Below, in pieces: positions 29,220-40,308 of a stretch of 64,000 nt of DNA (positions are counted from its first letter, which is position 1; each line of letters opens with the position of its first letter). The position numbers were made by a program, and so were the translations under genes. Under the pieces are notes generated by a model that was not told where the DNA came from, ran no database searches, and was given only the letters and a program-made list of their open reading frames with translations. The stretch spans positions 1,393,008 to 1,457,007 of the forward strand of contig NZ_CH724168.1 of the NCBI RefSeq assembly GCF_000153285.1, given 5' to 3'. This stretch comes from Synechococcus sp. WH 7805 (GTDB lineage: Bacteria > Cyanobacteriota > Cyanobacteriia > PCC-6307 > Cyanobiaceae).

Positions 29220-30188
29220 TTACCGGGCTGGCTGCGAATCCGAGGTGTTCCTGCAAACACGCGCGTCCAACCAGTCCAGCAAGGCCCGGTTCACCTGATC
29301 GGGAACCTCATCGTGGGGGCAGTGGCCGGCGTCGAGCACCACTTCGGTGGTGTTCTCGGGAGCATGGCGCTGAAAGCTGGATCGCCGTCCAGCGGCATTG
29401 ATCCAGGGATCGCGGATCCCCCACAGCAGCAGCAACGGCGCCCGCAGATGGGCAAACAGCTCATCCAGGGGTTGACCGCTCGGGATATCGAACACAGTGC
29501 GGAACACACCGAAGGCTCCCGGGTCCAGCGACGGACGTCTGATCGACTCCACGAGCTGGTCATCGACATTCGTCTTGTCGATGTACACCTGCCGCAGCGT
29601 GCGACGGATGGTGGCGGGCCTTCGCAGGTTCTCAAACAGCAACCGCTGCAGCACCGGGCTTTTGAGCAGAGCGCTGCCGATGGTGCGCCGGGTGATGGCT
29701 CCCCACCCCCCTGGGCTGGCGGACTGTTCATCACTGAAGGGACCCGCGGCATTGAGCAGCACCACCCCAGCCGCTTGTGTCCCAAGAGCAGCACCTGCGG
29801 CCAAGGCAGCGAATCCACCCAAGGAATTGCCGGCAATCACTGTGGGACGGCCAATCCGTTCCTGCACGTAGGCAACCAGCTGATCACGCCAGAGCGCGCC
29901 TCCATAGGTGAGACCTGCGGGCTTGGCGCTGCGACCGAAGCCGAGGAGATCCACGGCATGCACCTCATGGGTCTGGGCCAGCACGGGGATGTTGTGCCGC
30001 CAGTGATCTGTGGAGGCTCCGAACCCATGAACGAGCAGGAGTGCCGGGCGCTCCAGTACTTGGGGGTTCTGGTCCAGCTCTGACCCTGCGCACAGACCGT
30101 GCACGGCATGGCCATTGAACTGCCACCACGCTGCCTGGTCGTTGCTCACCACACCCACTGCTTTGGCCCGCGATGCTAGGCGTCCCAT
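29220..30188 (-). CDS. Alpha/beta hydrolase
   Basis: A 322-residue alpha/beta-hydrolase-fold protein. LLLVHGFGASTDHWRHN gives the oxyanion-hole HGFG, VHAVDLLGFGRSAKP the next strand, GNSLGG the nucleophile elbow with catalytic Ser, LWGIRDPWI the acid strand and DAGHCPHDE the catalytic His. It resembles the plant and cyanobacterial family containing pheophytinase-like and epoxide-hydrolase-like members, but the substrate is not predictable. No signal peptide is seen. The downstream epimerase is likely in the same transcript. Confidence 0.85.
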   Translation of the reverse strand: MGRLASRAKAVGVVSNDQAAWWQFNGHAVHGLCAGSELDQNPQVLERPALLLVHGFGASTDHWRHNIPVLAQTHEVHAVDLLGFGRSAKPAGLTYGGALWRDQLVAYVQERIGRPTVIAGNSLGGFAALAAGAALGTQAAGVVLLNAAGPFSDEQSASPGGWGAITRRTIGSALLKSPVLQRLLFENLRRPATIRRTLRQVYIDKTNVDDQLVESIRRPSLDPGAFGVFRTVFDIPSGQPLDELFAHLRAPLLLLWGIRDPWINAAGRRSSFQRHAPENTTEVVLDAGHCPHDEVPDQVNRALLDWLDARVCRNTSDSQPAR

Positions 30189-30222
30189 TCCTCAGGTGGT
30201 CCACCGGACCGCCGACACCGCG

Positions 30223-30528
30223 ATGTTCGACGACAGCGTCAGCCCATTGCTTCAGGGAGCCACCCTCAGCGGAGGACTGTTCTGGGCGTTGGCCCTCTAC
30301 ATACCGCTCAGCGGACCCTTGAGCCGGTTTGAAGCGAGCCTGGAAAGCGGCCCGCTGAATGAGTCGTGGCGTCAGGCCGCCCTGGTGATCAGCAGCCTGC
30401 TTTTGGCGTTGGCCGTGGGGGTGGTGATGCAGCTGATCCTGGGATGGGCCCTCGGTCCAGGCTGGGCCTCGAGCCTGGCCCTGATCACCATCGGCTGGGG
30501 TCTGTTTCTAAGTCTGGCCCGGCGTTAA
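30223..30528 (+). CDS. Small membrane protein, hypothetical
   Basis: 101 residues starting at ATG 30223 (MFDDSVSPLLQGATL); the frame is open upstream to 30115 but that part overlaps the divergent hydrolase gene. Three hydrophobic segments are visible (about 15-30, 49-75 and 80-96), so it should be an inner or thylakoid membrane protein. I do not recognise the family. Its stop overlaps the convergent antiporter stop by 4 bases. Confidence 0.65.
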   Translation: MFDDSVSPLLQGATLSGGLFWALALYIPLSGPLSRFEASLESGPLNESWRQAALVISSLLLALAVGVVMQLILGWALGPGWASSLALITIGWGLFLSLARR

Positions 30529-31907
30529 AGCAGGCCCACCGGTTCTGCTGCCACGTCGTCGCTGACGCTGTCGCCGTCATCGGGCTTGTTGCCCCCAAGC
30601 ACGAGGCGCAGCAGCACAGGAGCCAGGAAGGTGGTGCCGATCACCATCAACAGGATGGCGGCCTCAAGTGAGGGCGACAGCAGCTTGGCGCTGGTGCCGA
30701 GGCCCAGGAAGATCAGACCAACCTCTCCGCGGGGCATCATCCCCAGACCCACCACCAACCGGCGGGTGGGCTGCTTGCTGACAAAGGCCCAGCCGGCGGC
30801 GATTTTGCCGATGATGGCGACCACCAGAAGGAAGCCGGCCACCACAAGCGCCGTGCGGCTGGAGGGATCGGAAGGATTGATCACCGAAAGATCCATACCG
30901 GCGCCCACCAGCACGAAGAAGATGGTGGCGAACAGGGTCACGATCGGCAGGACCGCCTGCTGAATGGCGTGGTTGTGCTTTGAACTGCTGAGGATCAGGC
31001 CGGCCGCGAAGGCTCCGAGAGCAGCTTCAAGGCCGATGGCTGTGGCGGTGAAGCAGCTCAGGGCCAAGATCACGAAGGAGCCCACCAAGACTTCTCCCGG
31101 TGCCTTCAGCTTGTCGATCATCCAGTCGAAGGCCGGAGCGGCAGTGCGGCTGAGACCGATCGCCGCCACCACAAACACGGCGGCCGCCACCACCAACTTC
31201 ACGATCGGACCGATCTCCAGGGAGCCGCCGGACGCCAGCGCCACTACCACCGCCAGGATCACGATGCCGAGGATGTCATCGAGAACGGCCGCACCGATCA
31301 CGATCTGCCCTTCCCGGGTTTTGAGGAAACCGAGTTCACCGAACACGCTGGCCGTGATGCCGATGCTCGTGGCCGTCATCGAGGCACCGGCAAAGATCGC
31401 CGGGATGGCATCCACATGAAAGATGGCCATCAGTCCCCAGGTACCCAGGGCGAAGGGAAGCACCACTCCGGCCACGGCCACGGTGAACGCCTGGGCGCCA
31501 ACGGCGATCAGTTCTTCGAGTTCACTCTCGAGACCGGTAAGGAACAGCAGGGCATAGAGCCCGAGCTCCGCTACCGATTCCAACGAAGGGAAGCTCTCGT
31601 TGTAAATGTCCGGCACGGCCTCCGGGGGAACATTCACCAGGCCACTCACCAGGCTGATCACCCCATTACTGAGCTCCACCTGCGTTTCCGGAGGCACCAG
31701 CAGGTGCAGGCCAGAGGCACCGATCAACACACCAGCGAGCAGTTCTCCGAGGATGGTGGGCAGTTGAAGGCGCACCAGCACCTCAGCAAGCAGTCGCGCG
31801 GCCACGAAGATCAAGGCGAAACGCGCCACCCCGATCAGGGTTTCGGCCATTTCAAGGTCGTGGGCTGAGATCTCCGCCAGCAGGGGCGGCATCGCTGCAG
31901 CGAGCAT
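30525..31907 (-). CDS. Na+/H+ antiporter, CPA2 family (NhaS3-like)
   Basis: A 460-residue antiporter from ATG 31907; the frame extends to 31973 without family similarity. About 12 membrane helices are visible. The ion-binding region is LDDILGI, with the conserved Asp pair in helix 5 preceded by GAAV. LPTILGELLAGVLIG near the N-terminus, LGAFAAGLILS and GMMPRGEVGLIFLG near the C-terminus are CPA2 hallmarks. No RCK domain follows. Cyanobacterial relatives such as NhaS3 support sodium or pH homeostasis, some in thylakoids. It is divergent from the phosphoketolase gene across a 173-base gap. Confidence 0.9.
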   Translation of the reverse strand: MLAAAMPPLLAEISAHDLEMAETLIGVARFALIFVAARLLAEVLVRLQLPTILGELLAGVLIGASGLHLLVPPETQVELSNGVISLVSGLVNVPPEAVPDIYNESFPSLESVAELGLYALLFLTGLESELEELIAVGAQAFTVAVAGVVLPFALGTWGLMAIFHVDAIPAIFAGASMTATSIGITASVFGELGFLKTREGQIVIGAAVLDDILGIVILAVVVALASGGSLEIGPIVKLVVAAAVFVVAAIGLSRTAAPAFDWMIDKLKAPGEVLVGSFVILALSCFTATAIGLEAALGAFAAGLILSSSKHNHAIQQAVLPIVTLFATIFFVLVGAGMDLSVINPSDPSSRTALVVAGFLLVVAIIGKIAAGWAFVSKQPTRRLVVGLGMMPRGEVGLIFLGLGTSAKLLSPSLEAAILLMVIGTTFLAPVLLRLVLGGNKPDDGDSVSDDVAAEPVGLL

Positions 31908-32080
31908 CGGAATCGTTAAAGCCTCTCCCGCGGACCTTATCTGCAAATGGGTTTTTGCACCGCATGCACCCATGCCGAAACGGCGTGGGCCAGGCCACGA
32001 TGAGGATGTGCGGTTCTTAACGAGCGCCCCCGGTTGAGCTGGCTACCTTCCGCTTACCCAGCAAACACTTCGCGGTTCGC

Positions 32081-34516
32081 ATGACGGTTACACCCTTCCT
32101 GCATGTCTCAGGCGCGGACAACCTCCAGGCGCCCTCGGATCACGAACTGCAGCGCCTTGATGCCTACTGGCGGGCCGCCAACTACCTGGCGGTGGGAATG
32201 ATTTATCTGCAAGACAATCCGCTGCTGCGGGAGCCGCTCCGGCCCGAGCACATCAAGAACCGTCTTCTGGGCCACTGGGGCTCCAGCCCAGGCCAGGCCT
32301 TCATCTGGACCCACGCCAACCGGCTGATCAACACCTACGACCTGGACATGATCTACATGTCCGGTCCTGGCCATGGGGCCCCTGGCGCCCGCGGGCCGGT
32401 GTACATCGACGGCAGCTACACCGAGCGCTATCCCGACAAGTCGCTGGATGAAGACGGCCTGAAGAAGTTCTTCAAGATGTTTTCCTTCCCAGGACACATC
32501 GGCAGCCACTGCACTGCGGAGATGCCCGGTTCGATTCACGAGGGTGGTGAACTCGGCTACGTGCTCTCCCATGCGGCTGGATCGGTGTTCGACAACCCGG
32601 AGCTGATCACGGTCGCCTGCGTGGGTGATGGGGAAGCGGAGACCGGGCCTCTGGCCACCAGCTGGCACATCAACAAATTCATCAACCCGATCAAAGACGG
32701 TGCCGTGCTGCCAGTGCTGCACCTCAACGGTTACAAGATCGCCAACCCCACGATCCTCAGCCGCATCGATCACGACGAGCTGGAAAGCCTGTTCCGCGGG
32801 CTGGGCTGGACGCCGATCTTCGTGGAAGGCTCCGATCCAATGGAGATGCACCGCAAGATGGCCGTGGCCATGGAGCAGGCCGTGCTCGAAATTCGGGCGA
32901 TCCAGGAGGAGGCCCGCGGCAGTGGTGAAGCCTTCCGCCCCCGCTGGCCGATGGTCGTGCTGCGCTCCCCCAAGGGATGGACCGGTCCGCAGGAACTTGA
33001 TGGCAAGAAGATCGAGAACTTCTGGCGCGCTCACCAGGTGCCGATCGGTGATGTGAAAGCCAACCCAGATCACCTGCGCCTGCTCGAGGACTGGATGAAG
33101 AGCTATCGCCCCTGGGAGCTCTTCGATGACAACGGCGCCGTGCGCGAGGAGATCAGGGCGCTGTCTCCCACGGGTGATCGCCGCATGGGCTCCAACCCGC
33201 ACACCAACGGTGGGGTGCTGCGCAAAGATCTGCGCTTCCCGGAGCTGCGCAACTACGAAGTCCCGGTCGAGAGCCCCGGTACCACCGAAAAGGAGAACAC
33301 TTACCCCCTTGGGGAACTGATCCGCGATTTGATCAACCACAACCCCGGTGCCTATCGCCTCTTCGGCCCAGACGAAACGGCCTCCAACCGCCTCCAGGCT
33401 GTCTATGAGACGACCAAGAAGGCCTGGATGGCGAATTTCCTGCCCGAAGACCTCAACGGCAGCGAATTAGCCCGCGACGGCGCCGTGGTGGAGATGCTCT
33501 CTGAGCACACCCTGGTGGGGATGATGGATGGCTATCTGCTCACCGGCAGGAACGCTTTCTTCCACACCTACGAGGCCTTCGCCCACGTCGTGGCCTCGAT
33601 GTACAACCAGCACTGCAAGTGGCTGGAGCACTGCGAAGAGATCCCCTGGAGAGCGCCGATCGGTCCTTGGAACTGCTTGATCTCATCCACCGTGTGGCGG
33701 CAGGATCACAACGGCTTCACCCACCAGGACCCCGGTTTCATCGACCTGGCGGGGAACAAGAAGGGAAGCATCACCCGGGTGTATCTGCCGGCTGACGCCA
33801 ACAGTTTGCTGGCGGTGTCTGAAAAGGCCCTCACCGAAACCGATGTGGCCAACATCATTGTGTCGGACAAGCAGAAGCACCTGCAGTACCTCACCCTTGA
33901 CGAGGCTCGCCGCCACGTTGCCAAAGGCGCCGGCATCTGGGAGTGGGCCTGCAACGACAACTGCGGTGTTGATCCTGATGAACCCGATGTGGTGCTGGCC
34001 TCCGCTGGAGACATCCCCACCAAGGAATGCCTCGCAGCGATCGAAATTCTGCGTTCACAAACTCCCCATCTCAAGATCCGCTACGTGAACGTGGTGAAGC
34101 TGTTCTCCCTGGGTAACCCCAAAGACCATCCCCATGGCCTCAGCGACAGGGACTTCGAAAGCCTGTTCACTCCAGACAAACCGGTGATTTTCAACTTCCA
34201 CGGCTATCCCTGGCTGATCCACCGCCTCACCTACAACCGCCCGAACCACAGCAACTTCCACGTGCGCGGTTACAAGGAACAAGGCAACATCAATACGCCT
34301 CTAGAACTGGCCATCTGCAACCAGATCGACCGCTTCAACCTGGTGATCGATGTAATCGACCGCGTGGACTCTCTCGGCTCCCGGGCCGCCCACGTGAAAG
34401 AACAGATGAAGGACGAAATCCACAAGCACCGCGCTTACGCCTATGAGCACGGCACCGATGCACCTGAGATCAACAACTGGCGCTGGAGCCTGGGCCGCAG
34501 CTCCTGTGCTGTCTGA
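32081..34516 (+). CDS. xfp: Phosphoketolase (xylulose-5-P / fructose-6-P)
   Basis: A thiamine-diphosphate enzyme that splits xylulose 5-phosphate or fructose 6-phosphate to acetyl phosphate plus an aldose phosphate. The 811-residue length is typical. Signatures are GHWGSSPGQAFIWTHANRLI near the N-terminus, YMSGPGHGAPG, the SFPGHIGSH block, the ThDP-binding VGDGEAETGPLATSWH continuing to LHLNGYKIANPT, and GRNAFFHTYEAF in the pyrimidine domain. Glycogen phosphorylase follows after 60 bases and acetate kinase follows that, so acetyl phosphate from this enzyme can be turned into ATP and acetate. Confidence 0.97.
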   Translation: MTVTPFLHVSGADNLQAPSDHELQRLDAYWRAANYLAVGMIYLQDNPLLREPLRPEHIKNRLLGHWGSSPGQAFIWTHANRLINTYDLDMIYMSGPGHGAPGARGPVYIDGSYTERYPDKSLDEDGLKKFFKMFSFPGHIGSHCTAEMPGSIHEGGELGYVLSHAAGSVFDNPELITVACVGDGEAETGPLATSWHINKFINPIKDGAVLPVLHLNGYKIANPTILSRIDHDELESLFRGLGWTPIFVEGSDPMEMHRKMAVAMEQAVLEIRAIQEEARGSGEAFRPRWPMVVLRSPKGWTGPQELDGKKIENFWRAHQVPIGDVKANPDHLRLLEDWMKSYRPWELFDDNGAVREEIRALSPTGDRRMGSNPHTNGGVLRKDLRFPELRNYEVPVESPGTTEKENTYPLGELIRDLINHNPGAYRLFGPDETASNRLQAVYETTKKAWMANFLPEDLNGSELARDGAVVEMLSEHTLVGMMDGYLLTGRNAFFHTYEAFAHVVASMYNQHCKWLEHCEEIPWRAPIGPWNCLISSTVWRQDHNGFTHQDPGFIDLAGNKKGSITRVYLPADANSLLAVSEKALTETDVANIIVSDKQKHLQYLTLDEARRHVAKGAGIWEWACNDNCGVDPDEPDVVLASAGDIPTKECLAAIEILRSQTPHLKIRYVNVVKLFSLGNPKDHPHGLSDRDFESLFTPDKPVIFNFHGYPWLIHRLTYNRPNHSNFHVRGYKEQGNINTPLELAICNQIDRFNLVIDVIDRVDSLGSRAAHVKEQMKDEIHKHRAYAYEHGTDAPEINNWRWSLGRSSCAV

Positions 34517-34576
34517 ACCACAGCGCTGATCCAGACCTCTCTTTCAACGTTTCCAAGCCCCTTTGCCAACCCTCCC

Positions 34577-37099
<2,523 letters not shown>

Positions 37100-37109
37100 G
37101 TCACCCCGA

Positions 37110-38168
37110 ATGCAGGACCTGGCGCTGGTGATCAATCTCGGCAGCTCCAGCCTGAAGGCGGCCCTGGTGGACTCCACCGGGGCCACTCCCTGGCACAGCG
37201 GGCGCAGCCTGCAGCCTGAAGACAACCTCGATGGAGTGCTGAACAGCTGGCTGGCACCAGAGCTTGAGCCCTATCGCGAGAGCATCACCCTGGTGGGTCA
37301 CCGGGTGGTGCATGGCGGCGAACACTTCACTGCCCCCACCCGCATCGATGCCCAAGTGGAAACCACCCTGCAGGAGCTGGTGCCCCTGGCGCCTCTGCAC
37401 AATCCTCCAGCCCTGAAGGGTCTGGCCTGGGCCCGTGGCTGGGCGCCGGATCTGCCCCAATGGGCCTGTTTTGATACTGCCTTCCACAGCACCCTGCCGG
37501 CAGCAGCCAGCACCTACGCCCTGCCGCTGGAACTGAGACAAAAGGGTTTCCGGCGCTTCGGCTTCCATGGCATCAACCACCAGCATGTGGCTGAAACCAT
37601 GGCGGCTCAATGGCAGCAACAGGGCCGGGATCCTGAGCAGCTGCGGCTGATCAGCGCCCACCTGGGAGCCGGGGCATCGCTGGCCGCAATCAAAGGAGGC
37701 GTCTGCATCGACACCACCATGGGCTACACGCCGCTGGAGGGGCTGGTGATGGCCAGCCGCTGCGGCAGCATTGATCCAGGCTTGCTGCTGGAGCTGATGC
37801 GTGAGGGCATGGGCGAAGCCGAGCTGTCGAATCTGCTGCAGAAACAAGCAGGCCTGAAGGGGTTATCTGGCCTGAGCGGCGACATGCGCGACATCCGCGA
37901 GCAAGCGGCCGCAGGCCACCAGGGAGCACTGCTAGCGCTGGATGTGTTCCGGCAGCGTTTGCTGCAGCTGATCGGGGCGATGGCCACCAGCCTGCAGGGC
38001 GTGGATGTGCTGGCGCTCACCGGCGGAATCGGGGAACACGATCAATCACTGCGCGGAGAACTTGACGAAGCCCTGGCCTGGCTTCCCAATCTGGAGCTGG
38101 TGATCGTGCCAGCTGATGAAGAGGGCATGATCGCCAGGCTCTGCCGGCGATCAACCGCGGTCGGGTAG
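37110..38168 (+). CDS. ackA: Acetate kinase (short form)
   Basis: Interconverts acetyl phosphate + ADP and acetate + ATP. It is 352 residues, shorter than the usual 395-400. Motifs are the N-terminal NLGSSSLKAAL, GHRVVHGG, FDTAFHST, RRFGFHGINHQHV, SAHLGAGASLAA, CGSIDPGLL and TGGIGEHDQSLR. Two positions differ from common sequences: GSIDP where GDIDP or GDLDP is frequent, and GIGEH where GIGEN is usual; the catalytic arginine and histidine segments look intact. Ten bases separate it from glgP. The end overlaps a convergent hypothetical gene by 18 bases. Confidence 0.93.
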   Translation: MQDLALVINLGSSSLKAALVDSTGATPWHSGRSLQPEDNLDGVLNSWLAPELEPYRESITLVGHRVVHGGEHFTAPTRIDAQVETTLQELVPLAPLHNPPALKGLAWARGWAPDLPQWACFDTAFHSTLPAAASTYALPLELRQKGFRRFGFHGINHQHVAETMAAQWQQQGRDPEQLRLISAHLGAGASLAAIKGGVCIDTTMGYTPLEGLVMASRCGSIDPGLLLELMREGMGEAELSNLLQKQAGLKGLSGLSGDMRDIREQAAAGHQGALLALDVFRQRLLQLIGAMATSLQGVDVLALTGGIGEHDQSLRGELDEALAWLPNLELVIVPADEEGMIARLCRRSTAVG

Positions 38169-38624
38169 ATCCGGGGTTTGGTGCAACAGGCGGTTCAGGC
38201 GCAGACGATCGGCATTCAACGGATCGGGGGCCAGCTCACCAGCCAGTTCGCGGAATTTCTGCTCGATATCGTCTGGCACACGCACATCAAAAATGCGTTC
38301 CATCAACGCCTCAATCGAGAAGAGATGGGCGTTGATGTTCTCCAAATCGGCCATGGCCTGTTGAAGCGCATCAGTGGGCTCATCCACACCACCTACTGGC
38401 GTGGCATGCACCTGACCCTCATTAGTGCGAGGCCCGTGTTGCTTCTGGAGATCCTCAAGCACACGCCCTGACAGGGTTCTGAACGACTGGAGAGCCGCCC
38501 AGCTCAGCTCCTGCTGTTGACGCAGGGTTGGATTCTCCCGGATCAGCCGGTCATGCTCCCGGTAGAAACGTTGACAATCCGGGCATTGACAGGGCTCTTC
38601 TGGCACCGACGACCCACAGCTCAA
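38151..38624 (-). CDS. Hypothetical protein with N-terminal cysteine cluster
   Basis: 157 residues from a TTG at 38624, or 151 from the GTG at 38606; no in-frame ATG is near. I do not recognise it. The N-terminus has C-x-C-x2-C (CQCPDCQRFY) plus an earlier Cys, possibly a metal site, followed by helical charged segments (NPTLRQQQELSWAALQSF and LENINAHLFSIEALMERI). It follows the 107-residue gene by 19 bases on the same strand, so the two probably form an operon. Confidence 0.6.
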   Translation of the reverse strand: MSCGSSVPEEPCQCPDCQRFYREHDRLIRENPTLRQQQELSWAALQSFRTLSGRVLEDLQKQHGPRTNEGQVHATPVGGVDEPTDALQQAMADLENINAHLFSIEALMERIFDVRVPDDIEQKFRELAGELAPDPLNADRLRLNRLLHQTPDLPDRG

Positions 38625-38643
38625 CTCACATCATGGCACCTGA

Positions 38644-38967
38644 TCAGGCGGCAAGCGGTGGTTCCGAGGAAAATCCGCTGTCATCACCATCCACCACAGC
38701 AGGCAGGGGAATCTCAATCGATGTCACCACGTGGATCACATCACGCAAGCGCATGGAATCCGCAAACCAGCCCATCGCCTGCTCGGTATCACCACGGCGC
38801 TCTGCATCGCTGGCCTGGTCCTCATGGGCTTCAGCCAACAGGGCCAGCCAACAGAGACAGCGGGCCTGAACCACCGACAGATCAAGGTCAGCAGGTTGGG
38901 AGTCGGCAATGCGCTCACTTTCCTGCTGAACAAGAAGCCTTAACCGCAGATCGTGAAGCTGGGTCAT
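38644..38967 (-). CDS. Hypothetical small helical protein
   Basis: 107 residues, ATG at 38967. No recognised family. It is predicted almost entirely helical with many acidic residues and a Cys-x-Cys (RCLCWLALLAEA) in the middle; the C-terminus (DGDDSGFSSEPPLAA) is acidic and disordered-looking. It is probably co-transcribed with the downstream cysteine-cluster gene. Confidence 0.55.
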   Translation of the reverse strand: MTQLHDLRLRLLVQQESERIADSQPADLDLSVVQARCLCWLALLAEAHEDQASDAERRGDTEQAMGWFADSMRLRDVIHVVTSIEIPLPAVVDGDDSGFSSEPPLAA

Positions 38968-39062
38968 GGATCCGGTTTCGTTGCAGCAACGCTAGCGGGA
39001 GCGTGACGTATGACCACCCCACCAAATGTAGTAGTGACTACCGGTGTCAGTCTTTGTCATCA

Positions 39063-39136
<74 letters not shown>

Positions 39137-39145
39137 ATCACGCTT

Positions 39146-39152
39146 CATTATG
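39146..39152. promoter_or_regulatory. Possible shared -10 element of divergent rnpB and tRNA-Arg promoters
   Basis: The 22-base gap between the tRNA and rnpB contains CATTATG. Read forward it gives CATTAT about 8 bases before the rnpB 5' end; read on the minus strand it gives CATAAT about 10 bases before the tRNA 5' end. Both are one or two changes from TATAAT. I found no convincing -35 box on either side, so this is a tentative call. Confidence 0.3.
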
Positions 39153-39158
39153 GGGTTT

Positions 39159-39552
39159 GAAAGCAGGCGAGGTGATCGCGACCGCACCTGAGCCTTGTGC
39201 CTAGGTGCAGTTGAGGAAAGTCCGGGCTCCCCGATGGCCAGGCTTGCTGGGTAACGCCCAGTGCGGGTGACCGTGAGGAGAGTGCCACAGAAACACACCG
39301 CCGATGGCCCCATGGGAGCAATCCCTTTGGCACAGGCAAGGGTGCAAAGGTGCGGTAAGAGCGCACCAGCAGCATCGAGAGGTGCTGGCTCGGTAAACCC
39401 CGGCCGGGAGCAAGGCCCAGGAACGTTGGCTGGCCATTGGCCCCGTTCCGCCTTTGTGAGCCGCTCGAGGTCGTCGGTAACGGCGATCCCAGATAGATGA
39501 TCACCCCCCTTCTGCGGAAGGGAGAACAGAACCCGGCTTATGTCCTGCTTTC
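39159..39552 (+). ncRNA. rnpB: RNase P RNA (bacterial type A)
   Basis: Catalytic RNA that trims tRNA 5' leaders. The conserved CR-I region GAGGAAAGTCCGGGCTCC lies near 39211, AGAGTGCCACAGAAA near 39281, and the 3' conserved AGATAGATGATCACC and GAACAGAACCCGGCTTA near 39491-39540. I set the ends by the P1 helix: GAAAGCAGG at 39159-39167 pairs with CCTGCTTTC at 39544-39552. Mature ends may differ by a few bases. rnc begins 31 bases downstream, so transcription may read through. Confidence 0.96.
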
Positions 39553-39583
39553 ACCCCTTTCAAGGCGCAGGAACAACACTGTG

Positions 39584-40306
39584 ATGCAGGAAGCAAACCG
39601 CGATCCACAACTGCGTTCGCTGTGGAACGAACTGGGAAACCATCCTGAGCGGCTACAGCGCGAAGAGCTCGACTGCCTGAATGAAGCCCTCACCCACACC
39701 TCCAGCGGTCTGCATCCCCACCACGAGCAGCTGGAGTTTCTCGGCGATGCGGTGTTGCGCCTGGCAGCGAGTGAATTCATCGCTGTGGCCTATCCCCAGA
39801 TGCCGGTGGGGGAGCGTTCGAGTCTGCGGGCCCAGCTGGTGAGTGATCGCTGGCTCACGCAGCTCGGAGAAGCCATCACGATCGAGGAGTGGTGGCGCAT
39901 CGGCCCGAAGGCCAGCGGTGATCCCACCGCAGCGGCCACGATCCGCGCCGAGCTCAGTGAAGCGCTGATCGGTGCGATGTACCGGATTGCCGGGCTGCAA
40001 GCGGTGCAGACCTGGCTGACGCCCCATTGGCAGAGGAGCGCCGAGGCGGTGCTCGCCGATCCCCACCGGGGCAACAGCAAATCAGCCCTGCAGGAATGGA
40101 GCCAAGGCCGGGGCTTGGGTCTGCCCCGCTACGCCTGCAGCGAAGTGAGCCAGCGCCATGGCGACCCGAAACGCTTTCAGGCCTCAGTGACCCTGCCGCC
40201 GGATCTTGCTGCCGACGGCTGGGGCGGATCACGGCGTGAAGCCGAACAACAGGCAGCGGAGGCGTTGATGGCGCAGCTCAAAGACTCCAGTTCGGGTCGC
40301 GCTTAG
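39584..40306 (+). CDS. rnc: Ribonuclease III
   Basis: Double-stranded-RNA endonuclease for rRNA and mRNA processing. 240 residues from ATG 39584; the frame is open upstream to 39497 but that part lies inside rnpB. The RNase III domain has the signature EQLEFLGDAVL (E48, E51, D55) and ELSEALIGAMY (E123, E126). A C-terminal dsRNA-binding domain follows (NSKSALQEWSQGRGLGLPRY to SRREAEQQAAEALMAQL). The residue equivalent to the catalytic Asp114 of E. coli is Glu (E123), which may weaken or alter metal binding. Length and order are normal. Confidence 0.93.
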   Translation: MQEANRDPQLRSLWNELGNHPERLQREELDCLNEALTHTSSGLHPHHEQLEFLGDAVLRLAASEFIAVAYPQMPVGERSSLRAQLVSDRWLTQLGEAITIEEWWRIGPKASGDPTAAATIRAELSEALIGAMYRIAGLQAVQTWLTPHWQRSAEAVLADPHRGNSKSALQEWSQGRGLGLPRYACSEVSQRHGDPKRFQASVTLPPDLAADGWGGSRREAEQQAAEALMAQLKDSSSGRA

Positions 40307-40308
40307 GC

